From NCBI GenBank assembly GCA_016764115.1, contig JAESSM010000041.1, positions 1 to 16,197 on the forward strand: a DNA stretch of 16,197 bases. The letters run 5' to 3'. This DNA is from Bacteroidia bacterium. GTDB taxonomy: Bacteria; Bacteroidota; Bacteroidia; JAESSM01; NORP286. Under the pieces are notes generated by a model, which ran no database searches, was not told the DNA's origin, and saw only the letters and a list, made by a program, of their open reading frames with translations. Positions 1 to 7,102 of this stretch are shown here, piece by piece; position 1 is the first letter of the stretch; every line of letters begins with the position of its first letter. Both the position numbers and the translations under genes were made by a program.

Positions 1-673
1 CAATATTTATTATAAAGTAAATTACAAAATGCAGGATCCTGTTACAGAGGAAGTTCATGAGGAATTTACTTTGTATCCAAACGCTCAGATCAATCCAAGT
101 ATGGGTTTGATCTCCAATCCTGATACCAGGCATTATGCAACCAAGGATATTTACACTCATGTTACTTCCGTGCCGGATAATACAGAAGACAGGAAATTTA
201 AAGACTTACAATTCTTTACTCTATCTTTAGGAGACACGTTGTCCTATAATGGATATAAAGTGGTTTTGAAGCAAATAAATAATGACCCACAAATTACTAA
301 TCTTAATCTCTCAGAATATGAAATTAGAGTTGGGGCATCATTGAGCATTTTATATGAAGCGTGGGATGACTGGATTGAGTATAAAACAGAACCTCTTTAT
401 TTGATCAAGGATTTAGCTTCTTATAATGTGGAAACTTTTGTTGAAGCAATTGGATTAAAGTTCAGTTTCAATAGGATCTTACCTGAGAAAAACGAAATAG
501 AGATCGGTATTGCTGAGGAAAAGGCTGATTACATTGTTATGAAAGCAATTGTTTTTCCGTTTATAAATGTGCTATGGTTAGGAGCAATTACCATGGTAAT
601 TGGTATATTTATTTCTATGAATAGAAGATATCAGGATAACAAAAGAATAAATTCTAACCCATTAGGCGATTGA
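1..673 (+). CDS. ccmF: CcmF-like cytochrome c assembly protein, C-terminal part (5' end outside window)
   Basis: The reading frame is open from the first complete codon (position 2) through the first ATG at 29, with no stop, so that ATG is almost certainly internal and the gene begins before the window. The visible 224 or so residues contain the block NPDTRHYATKDIYTHVTSVP, which matches the region after the membrane core of Bacteroidota CcmF/CcsA-type cytochrome c maturation proteins. These proteins act in the inner membrane to deliver or ligate haem to apocytochrome c. A periplasmic beta-rich stretch follows, then one hydrophobic helix (FPFINVLWLGAITMVIGIFI) and a short basic cytoplasmic tail, as expected for the last helix of this family. 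The haem-handling tryptophan-rich motif would lie upstream and cannot be checked. The CcmF versus CcsA naming is uncertain; membership in the cytochrome c assembly family is fairly secure. Confidence 0.78.
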   Translation, partial: NIYYKVNYKMQDPVTEEVHEEFTLYPNAQINPSMGLISNPDTRHYATKDIYTHVTSVPDNTEDRKFKDLQFFTLSLGDTLSYNGYKVVLKQINNDPQITNLNLSEYEIRVGASLSILYEAWDDWIEYKTEPLYLIKDLASYNVETFVEAIGLKFSFNRILPEKNEIEIGIAEEKADYIVMKAIVFPFINVLWLGAITMVIGIFISMNRRYQDNKRINSNPLGD

Positions 674-757
674 ATTAGTATTTTACTAAACCTTAAGCTA
701 AATCTGACGTTCAATTAGTCAAGATTTTAATTGGGCAACACGTTAAACTCTAATTAA

Positions 758-2062
758 TTGACCCGCAAATTCATTAGAAGTCGTTTACTTCAACCCCTTG
801 CCATCTTACTTGTTTTTCTGGCAAATTTATCCCTTGCCCAAAATCATCAAGAACTATACCCGGATGTAAAAAACAAGAAAGTAAGGTATCTTATGAAAAA
901 CCATATACCCATTAATTTTGAATGGCATTCTGACTCAATATTTGTTGATTTTTTTGATTCAACGGATCTTACTCATAATAAACTGTTTCTGTTAGGACAA
1001 AAGTACGGAGTGAGCGCAAATACGGTTACCATACATAAGTTGTTGGCATATTTGCATAAAAATTCAGAAGTGCGATATCTCATGATGGAAGTCAGTTACA
1101 GTATTGGTTTGATGATCAATGATTATCTAAAAAATGGAGATAAACAGATCTTAGTTCATGCATTATGGAATTGTAAAAAGATCTTTACCAGGGAATATTT
1201 TGATTTTTTCATCAGGCTTAGAGAATTTAACTTGAATGTTGGAGAGGACAATGCGGTTGAAGTTGTTGGTATTAATTACATTGGCGGTTATGAGGCTGAT
1301 TTTTGGGTATTGAATAAAATTGTAAGGTCAAAGTCTATACCTGCGGATGTATATCCAACATTGGTAAAGACCTTTTACATTTATGGGGATCTTAAAAATA
1401 GGCTTGAAAAAGATTCGGTTCGGGTAGATAGTTTTTTAATGGTATTGAAAAAGTTTCCATCATCATCGAACCTTAAACTTTTTGATGAGTTTCAGTTGAA
1501 GTCAATTCCAATAGGTGAAATTCAAGTATATGTGGATTTTTTATTAATGGATATGCCGGCTAACACGGAGCTGTATGAGCGTTTTTTGGGAGAAGATTTT
1601 TTTGATTTTTGGATGATAATCAAAAATATGAGAACAAGATATGATGGCCGTGCACAGAAAGATATTGTCTTTCAAGTCAATTTTTTTAATCTATATCCTA
1701 GACTTACTAAAGGCAATATACTAGGAGTTTTGCCAAGAAGTTATTGTCATTTGAATGCGGTGAGGTTTTACTCGGATCAATTTGCAGGGGACTTAAATTC
1801 ATTGAAAACCTCTCCTGTAAAGAAAAAAGTACTTTCCATTGGAACATATTATCGAAAATGTAGAAAGTATGACAGTGACAAATTATACAATGAAAGTTCG
1901 GTTGCCAGGTTTGATGTGTGTCCACAACGAGGAGTAATTATCTATAAATTGAATGAATACAAAACACAGTTTAAGAAAAAAGCGAAAGATTTCCCATATT
2001 TGATAATTACAAAGGAACAAAGAGAAATGCAATGGTTACGACCAAGATATTGGAACAATTGA
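758..2062 (+). CDS. secreted erythromycin-esterase-like protein, probably non-catalytic
   Basis: A 434-residue protein with a classical signal peptide: basic n-region (RKFIRSR), hydrophobic core and an SLA/Q cleavage site near residues 26-28. The start is TTG at 758; the codon just before it is TAA and the next in-frame ATG lies beyond the signal peptide, so TTG is the only start that preserves export. Residues about 76-180 follow the layout of the erythromycin esterase (Ere) family: a strand ending LLGQKYG, a helix, MEVSYSIGLMINDYLKNGD, a FFIRLREFN helix and VEVVGIN. In Ere proteins the first segment reads roughly GEATHGT and carries catalytic Glu and His; here they are Gln81 and Tyr83, so esterase chemistry is unlikely if the alignment is right. 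The C-terminal half is unfamiliar. The CDS is secure; the family link is by eye. It stands alone between a cytochrome c assembly gene and a DUF2520 gene. Confidence 0.5.
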   Translation: MTRKFIRSRLLQPLAILLVFLANLSLAQNHQELYPDVKNKKVRYLMKNHIPINFEWHSDSIFVDFFDSTDLTHNKLFLLGQKYGVSANTVTIHKLLAYLHKNSEVRYLMMEVSYSIGLMINDYLKNGDKQILVHALWNCKKIFTREYFDFFIRLREFNLNVGEDNAVEVVGINYIGGYEADFWVLNKIVRSKSIPADVYPTLVKTFYIYGDLKNRLEKDSVRVDSFLMVLKKFPSSSNLKLFDEFQLKSIPIGEIQVYVDFLLMDMPANTELYERFLGEDFFDFWMIIKNMRTRYDGRAQKDIVFQVNFFNLYPRLTKGNILGVLPRSYCHLNAVRFYSDQFAGDLNSLKTSPVKKKVLSIGTYYRKCRKYDSDKLYNESSVARFDVCPQRGVIIYKLNEYKTQFKKKAKDFPYLIITKEQREMQWLRPRYWNN

Positions 2063-2168
2063 CTATTATCAATTTTCAATTAGTAATTAACAAATGACAA
2101 TTACCAGTTAGGAAGGATATATATAAACCATAACACCAATACTCTAGTACACTACACCACCAACACCA

Positions 2169-2933
2169 ATGAAAATAGTCTTAATCGGATCAGGAAATGT
2201 AGCAACCCATTTGGGAAAGGCGTTTAGACAAGCAGGGCACCAGATTATTCAGGTATATAGCAGAAATTTGGAAAATGCTTCGGTGCTTGCGGGTGCTTTG
2301 GGTTCGAGTGATGTTGATGATTTTGCAGAAATTTCTGATGAAGCTGATATTTATATCATTGCTTTAAAGGATGATATCATCTCGACATTGCACGAACGAC
2401 TTTCTTTAGCGAACAAGGTTATTGTGCATACTTCAGGATCTGTCCCTATGGTCACTTTAAAGCCAATAAGCAGCAAGTATGGAGTTTTATATCCATTGCA
2501 AACTTTTTTAAAGGATAAGGAGTTGGATATTGCTTCCGTTCCATTTTGCATTGAAGGAGTTAGTGAAGATGTTGAAAACATGCTATCCGATTTGGCGAAA
2601 GAACTTTCCGAAAATGTACAAGTTGTAAATTCTGAGCAAAGGCAAATAGTTCATTTAGCGGCAGTTTTTGCTTGTAATTTTTCTAATCATATGTATGCTA
2701 TTGCCGATGACCTCTTGAAGAACAACGGAATGAACCTGGATTTACTGCGACCATTGATCAAGGTTTCATCTGCGAATTTAGATGATGCAGATCCGGTAGA
2801 TTTGCAAACTGGTCCAGCTGCGAGAGGAGATTCTGAAATAATGGATAAACATTTGGAGATGCTGGAGAGAAATGAGTCGTATCGAAAAGTGTATGAGGAT
2901 ATTTCAAACAGTATAATGAAAAGTCGTGATTAG
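2169..2933 (+). CDS. Rossmann-fold NAD(P)-binding protein with C-terminal DUF2520 domain
   Basis: The N-terminus MKIVLIGSGNVATHLGKAF is a dinucleotide-binding beta-alpha-beta unit with Gly7, Gly9 and the GNVA signature. A second half of about 130 residues has the DUF2520 hallmarks: YPLQTF, then QRQIVHLAAVFACNFSNHMY, then LRPLIKVSSANLDDADPVDLQTGPAARGD. Proteins of this layout resemble pyrroline-5-carboxylate and ketopantoate reductases, with the helical C-terminal domain forming the active-site cleft; the substrate is not established. At 254 residues it has the usual family length. It is followed 69 nt later by a KdsC-like phosphatase, a neighbour pair I recall as common in Bacteroidota. The start ATG immediately precedes the Rossmann strand. 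The soluble cytoplasmic location is inferred from the absence of a signal peptide or membrane segment. Confidence 0.87.
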   Translation: MKIVLIGSGNVATHLGKAFRQAGHQIIQVYSRNLENASVLAGALGSSDVDDFAEISDEADIYIIALKDDIISTLHERLSLANKVIVHTSGSVPMVTLKPISSKYGVLYPLQTFLKDKELDIASVPFCIEGVSEDVENMLSDLAKELSENVQVVNSEQRQIVHLAAVFACNFSNHMYAIADDLLKNNGMNLDLLRPLIKVSSANLDDADPVDLQTGPAARGDSEIMDKHLEMLERNESYRKVYEDISNSIMKSRD

Positions 2934-2994
2934 TATATTCGTTAATTCGTTATTTGTAAATATTAGTATCATTTGTATCAATTAGTATATTCGT
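2929..2994 (+). repeat. 14-bp direct repeat around the DUF2520 stop codon
   Basis: The 14-mer ATTAGTATATTCGT occurs at 2929-2942, overlapping the DUF2520 stop codon, and again at 2981-2994, just before the next gene at 3003. The spacer is similar low-complexity sequence (TTAATTCGTTATTTG and variants). This is AT-rich intergenic slippage-type sequence; no function is visible. Confidence 0.6.
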
Positions 2995-3002
2995 AATTAT
3001 AA

Positions 3003-3509
3003 ATGAGCGATTATTTAACCAAATTTTCTACAGTTAACACATTTGTTTTTGATGTGGATGGAGTTCTTGCAACAGGCGATCTATTGGTAATGAACAATGG
3101 AGACTTGTTGCGTTTTATGAGTAGTAAAGATGGTTATGCATTAAAAGTTTTGGCGGAGAGTGATAAATACAACGTAGCTGTTATTACCGGGGGAAAGTCA
3201 GATGGGGTTGTTACAAGGCTAAAGAGGCTTGGTATAGAACATGTTTACGGAAGCATTGAAAATAAAATGGAAAAGTTTAAGGAGTACGTACAGGAAAACA
3301 ATATTAACAGTGAACATACTCTTTATATGGGTGATGATATTCCTGACTATGAAATAATGAAATCCGTTGGGGTTCCTGTTTGCCCCAAAAATGCTTGTAA
3401 AGAAATTAAAGATCTATCAATTTATGTTTCTCATATAAACGGAGGAGAGGGTTGTGCTCGTGACGTGATTGAGCAAATTATGAAATGTCAGGGGAATTGG
3501 GCTGTTTGA
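3003..3509 (+). CDS. kdsC: KdsC-like HAD phosphatase (3-deoxy-D-manno-octulosonate-8-phosphate phosphatase family)
   Basis: A 168-residue HAD-superfamily enzyme of the small cap-less type. HAD motif I is FDVDGVL with Asp17 (nucleophile) and Asp19 (acid/base). Motif II is ITGG (Thr62), Lys88 fits the motif III lysine, and motif IV is MGDDIPD (Asp111, Asp112). The C-terminal GGEGCARDVIEQI matches the tail that KdsC uses to complete the neighbouring subunit's active site. KdsC removes phosphate from KDO-8-phosphate in the lipopolysaccharide core pathway and works as a tetramer in the cytosol. Residues DGVLATGD depart slightly from the common DGVLTDG, as often seen in this phylum, so another small phosphosugar is possible. 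It lies downstream of the DUF2520 gene in the same orientation and converges on the aquaporin gene, with only 20 nt between stop codons. Confidence 0.83.
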   Translation: MSDYLTKFSTVNTFVFDVDGVLATGDLLVMNNGDLLRFMSSKDGYALKVLAESDKYNVAVITGGKSDGVVTRLKRLGIEHVYGSIENKMEKFKEYVQENNINSEHTLYMGDDIPDYEIMKSVGVPVCPKNACKEIKDLSIYVSHINGGEGCARDVIEQIMKCQGNWAV

Positions 3510-3529
3510 AAATTGAAATTAGAGCATCT

Positions 3530-4174
3530 CTAGTTATCTTCTAGTGCTTCAAATTCATCAGGATTGGTTACTTTATATAAAACGAACCCTAATATTCCGC
3601 CAATAACAGGGCCAACAATGTATAACCACAAATTAGTAACAGAACCACCATTTAAAGCTACGTCAATAACAATTGGGCCGATTCCTACAGCTGGATTAAA
3701 CGCCCCACCAGAAATGGGACCGCCAGCAAAAGAAGCAGCTAATACCGTAAATCCAATTGCCAGTCCAAAGTAGGAGTTTCCTTCTGACTTTTTGGAAGTA
3801 GCAACATTTAAGATTACTATTACTAAAGCAAACGTAAAGAAAACCTCCGTAAATAACGGAGCCCAAATGGATGACGTATATGCTTCTCCAGGGACCAGAA
3901 CAAAAGTAGTTTCTGTCATTAATTTATAGCTTAACGCTGCAAGTAAAGCTCCAATGATTTGAAAGACAATATACATGCCGGCATCTTTTCCTTCGATCTT
4001 CTTCCTTAGTAATATAGCAATCGTTACCGCTGGGTTGTAATGAGCACCTGATATAGGAAAACCTGCATAAACCAAACCCACTAAAATACAACCAATTGCA
4101 ATGGGATTTCCTGCCAGGCCAATTACTAATACAAGAAAAAAAGTTCCGATTAATTCTATTAAATAATTTTTCAT
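3530..4174 (-). CDS. MIP-family channel (aquaporin) lacking the selectivity-filter arginine
   Basis: A 214-residue membrane channel with the two-fold MIP repeat. The first half has GAHYNPAVTIAI (Asn47-Pro-Ala) and the second has GGAFNPAVGIGP (Asn160-Pro-Ala), each after a hydrophobic pair of helices; six membrane helices fit the length. Aligned by the NPA boxes to AqpZ, the aromatic/arginine filter positions Phe43, His174, Thr183 and Arg189 become Ile27, Ser148, Gly157 and Val163. Replacing Arg by Val is known in plant TIP1 aquaporins but is unusual for bacteria and predicts a wider, less polar pore than that of a strict water channel. The solute (water, ammonia, small alcohols, peroxide) cannot be read from sequence. 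The acidic tail NPDEFEALEDN is cytoplasmic. It is divergent from a peroxiredoxin gene across an 82-bp intergenic region. Confidence 0.9.
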   Translation of the reverse strand: MKNYLIELIGTFFLVLVIGLAGNPIAIGCILVGLVYAGFPISGAHYNPAVTIAILLRKKIEGKDAGMYIVFQIIGALLAALSYKLMTETTFVLVPGEAYTSSIWAPLFTEVFFTFALVIVILNVATSKKSEGNSYFGLAIGFTVLAASFAGGPISGGAFNPAVGIGPIVIDVALNGGSVTNLWLYIVGPVIGGILGFVLYKVTNPDEFEALEDN

Positions 4175-4195
4175 AATTTTACCCTTTGTTTAAAG

Positions 4196-4203
4196 CAAAA
4201 GTA
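4196..4203 (-). promoter_or_regulatory. possible -7 box of the aquaporin gene
   Basis: On the - strand these bases read TACTTTTG, an exact match to the Bacteroidota -7 consensus TAnnTTTG, 21 nt before the aquaporin ATG. No TTG is present at the expected -33 distance, so the call is weak. No comparable box was found for the divergent peroxiredoxin gene. Confidence 0.3.
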
Positions 4204-4256
4204 TTAGAACTTTTCTAAATCATTTAAAATAATTTATTAACATTAATATTAAGATT

Positions 4257-4745
4257 ATGGCTATAGAAAAAGGGCAAGAAGCCCCAAACTTTACATTATT
4301 TGATACCGAAAAAAATGAAGTATCATTAGATAGTTACAAAGGGAAGAACGTAGTTCTTTTATTTTTTCCATTAGCTTTTACAGGTACATGTACTACCGAA
4401 TTATGTACTATGAGAGATGAGCTATCAGTTTATGCTGATTTGAATGCTTCTATTATTGGTATATCAGTAGATTCATTGTTTACATTGGGTAAATTTAAGG
4501 AAGAAAATAACCTGAATTTCCCATTGTTATCAGACTTTAATAAAGAAATATCTAACTTATATGGAGCGCAGTATGAAGAATTTGTTTTCGGTATGAAAGG
4601 AGTAGCCAAGCGGTCCGCATTTGTTATAGATTCTGAAGGAATAGTTCAATACGCGGAAATATTAGAAGATGCACCTACAGAACCAAATTATGAAGCAATA
4701 AAAGAAACTCTTAATAGTTTAAAGGGAGCAACAGTAGAATCTTAA
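4257..4745 (+). CDS. peroxiredoxin, Bcp/AhpE-like, atypical 2-Cys
   Basis: A 162-residue thioredoxin-fold peroxidase that reduces hydrogen peroxide or organic hydroperoxides in the cytosol. The active-site motif is PLAFTGTC, with Pro38, Thr42 and peroxidatic Cys45; the conserved catalytic arginine is Arg119 in AKRSAFVID. A second cysteine, Cys50, lies five residues after Cys45, the spacing used for the resolving cysteine in E. coli Bcp, so an intramolecular disulfide is likely. The remaining fold elements (APNFTL, VVLLFFPLAFTG, IIGISVDSLFTLGKFKE, FPLLSDFNKEI) are standard. The length is normal and the ATG at 4257 fits the family N-terminus. It is divergent from the aquaporin gene; if that channel passes peroxide the pairing would make sense, but this is speculation. 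Confidence 0.9.
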   Translation: MAIEKGQEAPNFTLFDTEKNEVSLDSYKGKNVVLLFFPLAFTGTCTTELCTMRDELSVYADLNASIIGISVDSLFTLGKFKEENNLNFPLLSDFNKEISNLYGAQYEEFVFGMKGVAKRSAFVIDSEGIVQYAEILEDAPTEPNYEAIKETLNSLKGATVES

Positions 4746-4748
4746 TAA

Positions 4749-4871
4749 TTACTTCTTAGGATCAAGAATATTTAAGGTCAGGGCATTTGGTGATTTCTGC
4801 TTTTGTAATAGTTTAAACAAGAGGTCTTTAAGAAACAGTGTAGCAATCTGGAATAGTTGTTGTTCGGTGTA
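4749..4871 (-). pseudogene. possible gene-tail remnant (weak)
   Basis: On the - strand, in the same frame as the SpoIIE gene and after a second in-frame stop at 4872-4874, an open stretch of 40 codons runs to a TAA at 4749-4751. It reads from YTEQQLFQIATLFLKDLLFK to TLNILDPKK and has no ATG. It could be the decayed 3' end of a lost gene between the peroxiredoxin and SpoIIE genes, or chance: a frame this short in AT-rich DNA is not significant on its own. I do not recognise a family. Confidence 0.17.
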
Positions 4872-4892
4872 CTAGTCCAGATGAAGTTTAAT

Positions 4893-6251
4893 CTACATGC
4901 GCACTCCAATAACAAGGATATCATCAATTTGCTCCCGGCCATCTTTCCATGCTTCTATTTCTTCTTCTAATTTTCGACACTGCTCTTGCATAGAGTCATT
5001 TTTCAGTGTACTCAGAAATTCTCGCATTTTCCTGGAAGAGTATTTTTTATCCCTTGGTCCTCCAAATTGATCATGATATCCATCAGAATAAATATAAAAG
5101 CTTTCACCCGGTTGTAGTTGTATTTTGTGATTTGTGAAACTCCTTTCTATCTCAACTTCACCTCCAACTCCAGCCTTATCGGCTTTAATTTCTTCCAATG
5201 CATCTTCTTTATTTGGATGCAGAATATTAAGAGGTCTTCGCGCTCCTGCATATTCAATGTTTCTGGTTGTCAAATTAATTTTGCATAGCGCCATGTCCAT
5301 TCCGTCCATTACAATTGCATCAGCATCATATTGATGTAAGGCCTTCCCAATTCCTGCATGAAGTCTATTTAAAATTTCAGAAGGCGTTGTTTCTCCGCTT
5401 TCCAAAATTATTTGGTTAAGCAGATCGTTTCCTATCATTGACATAAAAGCTCCCGGAACACCATGTCCGGTACAATCAACAGCAGCGACCATATAACAGC
5501 CATTGGTTTTGGCGTAATAGTAAAAGTCTCCACTTACTATATCTTTTGGCTTGTATAATATGAAAGAGTCCGGTAGCTCTTTATAAACTTCCTCTTTTGG
5601 GTGCATGATGGCTGTCTGAATTCTTCTGGCATATTTAATACTATCCAGTATCTCCTTGTTCTTTTCCACGATGACTGCTTTCAACTCATCTCGTTTCACA
5701 ACAAAATATTCCAACAGAACATACACTATTGAACATATAACTGAAATGTTCATGACAAAAAATATCATACTTAATTCATTAGTAATTAGTGTTGAATTAT
5801 CAGGGAGTAGATAATCTAATATTCCACTGGTAATTAGGACTGCAATAAACGCGTAGAATAACCTTTTTGCTGTTTTTAAGTTGTGAAACATTAGTGCACC
5901 TAGTGGACTTAAAATTGATGCCATTACTACACTGCTGGCTTCTGTAAATCCTCCAAGAGAACATTGCACACAAAATGGGAGAAACAGAATTAATATGAGT
6001 TGGCTGGTGCGAAAAAATGAGTATTGTTTTGTGAAATAAAAAATGAATAAGTTTATAGCAGAAAGCAATGAATATGCAGTAACAACAGTAGCTGCGAGGT
6101 TAACACCAATTATAAAATAAAGGATTCCCCAAAGAAAACCAAAGCACAGAGTAATAGTGGCTATACGAAGAAGTATAGTTCTTCTGATTCTTTCCTCTTC
6201 GTCAAGATCACATAAGGCAAACCATTTGGTCCAGTTTAAAACTTGAGACAT
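4893..6251 (-). CDS. membrane-anchored SpoIIE/PP2C-like serine phosphatase
   Basis: A 452-residue protein in three parts. Residues 28-185 contain about six hydrophobic helices. Residues 186-218 form a helical linker (EKNKEILDSIKYARRIQTAI) frequent in Bacteroidota SpoIIE proteins. Residues 228-452 are a PP2C-like SpoIIE phosphatase domain. Metal-ligand positions are visible: Asp242 in VSGDFYYY, Asp259 in AAVDCTGHGVPGAFMS, MDGMDMAL near 317-321, the SDG at 389-391 and the terminal DDILVIGV with Asp443/Asp444. Such enzymes dephosphorylate serine on anti-anti-sigma (STAS) or similar partners, often in partner-switching stress control. No STAS or anti-sigma kinase gene is in the window, so the target is unknown. 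It lies 9 nt downstream of the seven-helix membrane protein gene and is very probably co-transcribed with it. The N-terminal helices presumably sense a membrane or envelope signal. Confidence 0.9.
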   Translation of the reverse strand: MSQVLNWTKWFALCDLDEEERIRRTILLRIATITLCFGFLWGILYFIIGVNLAATVVTAYSLLSAINLFIFYFTKQYSFFRTSQLILILFLPFCVQCSLGGFTEASSVVMASILSPLGALMFHNLKTAKRLFYAFIAVLITSGILDYLLPDNSTLITNELSMIFFVMNISVICSIVYVLLEYFVVKRDELKAVIVEKNKEILDSIKYARRIQTAIMHPKEEVYKELPDSFILYKPKDIVSGDFYYYAKTNGCYMVAAVDCTGHGVPGAFMSMIGNDLLNQIILESGETTPSEILNRLHAGIGKALHQYDADAIVMDGMDMALCKINLTTRNIEYAGARRPLNILHPNKEDALEEIKADKAGVGGEVEIERSFTNHKIQLQPGESFYIYSDGYHDQFGGPRDKKYSSRKMREFLSTLKNDSMQEQCRKLEEEIEAWKDGREQIDDILVIGVRM

Positions 6252-6260
6252 TTGAAATGT

Positions 6261-6929
6261 TTAAGTAGCGCTTAAAGGTTGTTTTCTTAATTGACTAAAC
6301 AGATAAATATACGTTGCGTCCAAAATACCTGTAATAACACACATGGTTAACAAAAATCCATCAGTAAAATGGAGAAAACAAAATATTGTAATTAGCAAAG
6401 TACCAACTCCCTTAAACCACCCCGCTAAATATGAAAAACTTCCTATACTATCTTTCATTCTTAAGATCAAAGTGATATAAAGTGCTGACATCATTACATT
6501 TAATATATACCCTGAATAAGCTCCCATGTGGGTAAATGGTGCATCATAATTCTTGATGTAAAAGTATAGCGTTACAAACCAACACAATAGACAAAATGCA
6601 GTTACGGGTTTGAAAAATTTCTTGATACTATCAATGGAAACTTGTTTGTCTCCATATTTAAATAATCCGTAAATGATGAAACAATCCATTAAAAACCATA
6701 CTCTATAGCCCCAAACATAGAGTTCTCCCATGTTGGTTTGAAAAACAAAACTCCAAAGAAATTCCCAGCTGAAGTTCGCACAAATAGCAACTACCGGAAC
6801 CTCTACAAATTGGTGTTTGATGATGTTTTTAATAACTATCACATAAGTGAACACCCACAGCAAACAGCCTACAGCAAACATTACGTGCTCAGTAACGGTG
6901 TAGTCTTGTAAGTTTATTAGAGAACTCAT
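6261..6929 (-). CDS. seven-helix membrane protein resembling Pyr4/PaxB-type terpene cyclases
   Basis: A 222-residue, very hydrophobic protein with about seven predicted membrane helices and short loops. Helix 2 contains ANFSWEFLWSF (Asn52, Trp55, Glu56), followed by YRVWFLMDCFIIYG (Arg76, Trp78, Asp82), and helix 7 contains ITGILDATYIYLF (Asp204). In the fungal membrane terpene cyclase Pyr4, a Glu in a WE-type motif of an early helix (Glu63) and an Asp of the last helix (Asp218) are required; size, helix count and spacing (155 there, 148 here) agree. The match is by eye, so another 7TM family, for example a sensor working with the SpoIIE phosphatase 9 nt downstream, remains possible. The CDS itself is clear. 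The upstream gene on the same strand is an FAD amine-oxidase-like enzyme, separated by a 173-nt gap with a long inverted repeat. Confidence 0.5.
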   Translation of the reverse strand: MSSLINLQDYTVTEHVMFAVGCLLWVFTYVIVIKNIIKHQFVEVPVVAICANFSWEFLWSFVFQTNMGELYVWGYRVWFLMDCFIIYGLFKYGDKQVSIDSIKKFFKPVTAFCLLCWFVTLYFYIKNYDAPFTHMGAYSGYILNVMMSALYITLILRMKDSIGSFSYLAGWFKGVGTLLITIFCFLHFTDGFLLTMCVITGILDATYIYLFSQLRKQPLSAT

Positions 6930-6970
6930 ATTTGTTTACAATTGATTAGCAATATTTCAAATATCTCATA

Positions 6971-7056
6971 TAGTACACTGATTATTAAGATTAGTTATGA
7001 TTAGGACTGATTTTTTGTCATAATAAATCATAACTATCAGTCAGATCAGCGTACTA
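6971..7056. repeat. long nested inverted repeat between the FAD gene and the 7TM gene
   Basis: Outer arms TAGTACACTGAT (6971-6982) and ATCAGCGTACTA (7045-7056) pair at 11 of 12 positions. Inner arms AGTTATGATT (6993-7002) and AATCATAACT (7026-7035) are perfectly complementary. The inner loop holds a T-run. As RNA this could fold into one long two-step hairpin on either strand, located after the stop of the FAD gene and before the start of the 7TM gene (both - strand). It could attenuate or terminate transcription, or protect mRNA ends, or be a remnant of a small palindromic mobile element. Confidence 0.65.
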
Positions 7057-7102
7057 TTAATTGTTGTATTTATTTCGATCATTATTGCCCGAGACTAATT
7101 TT

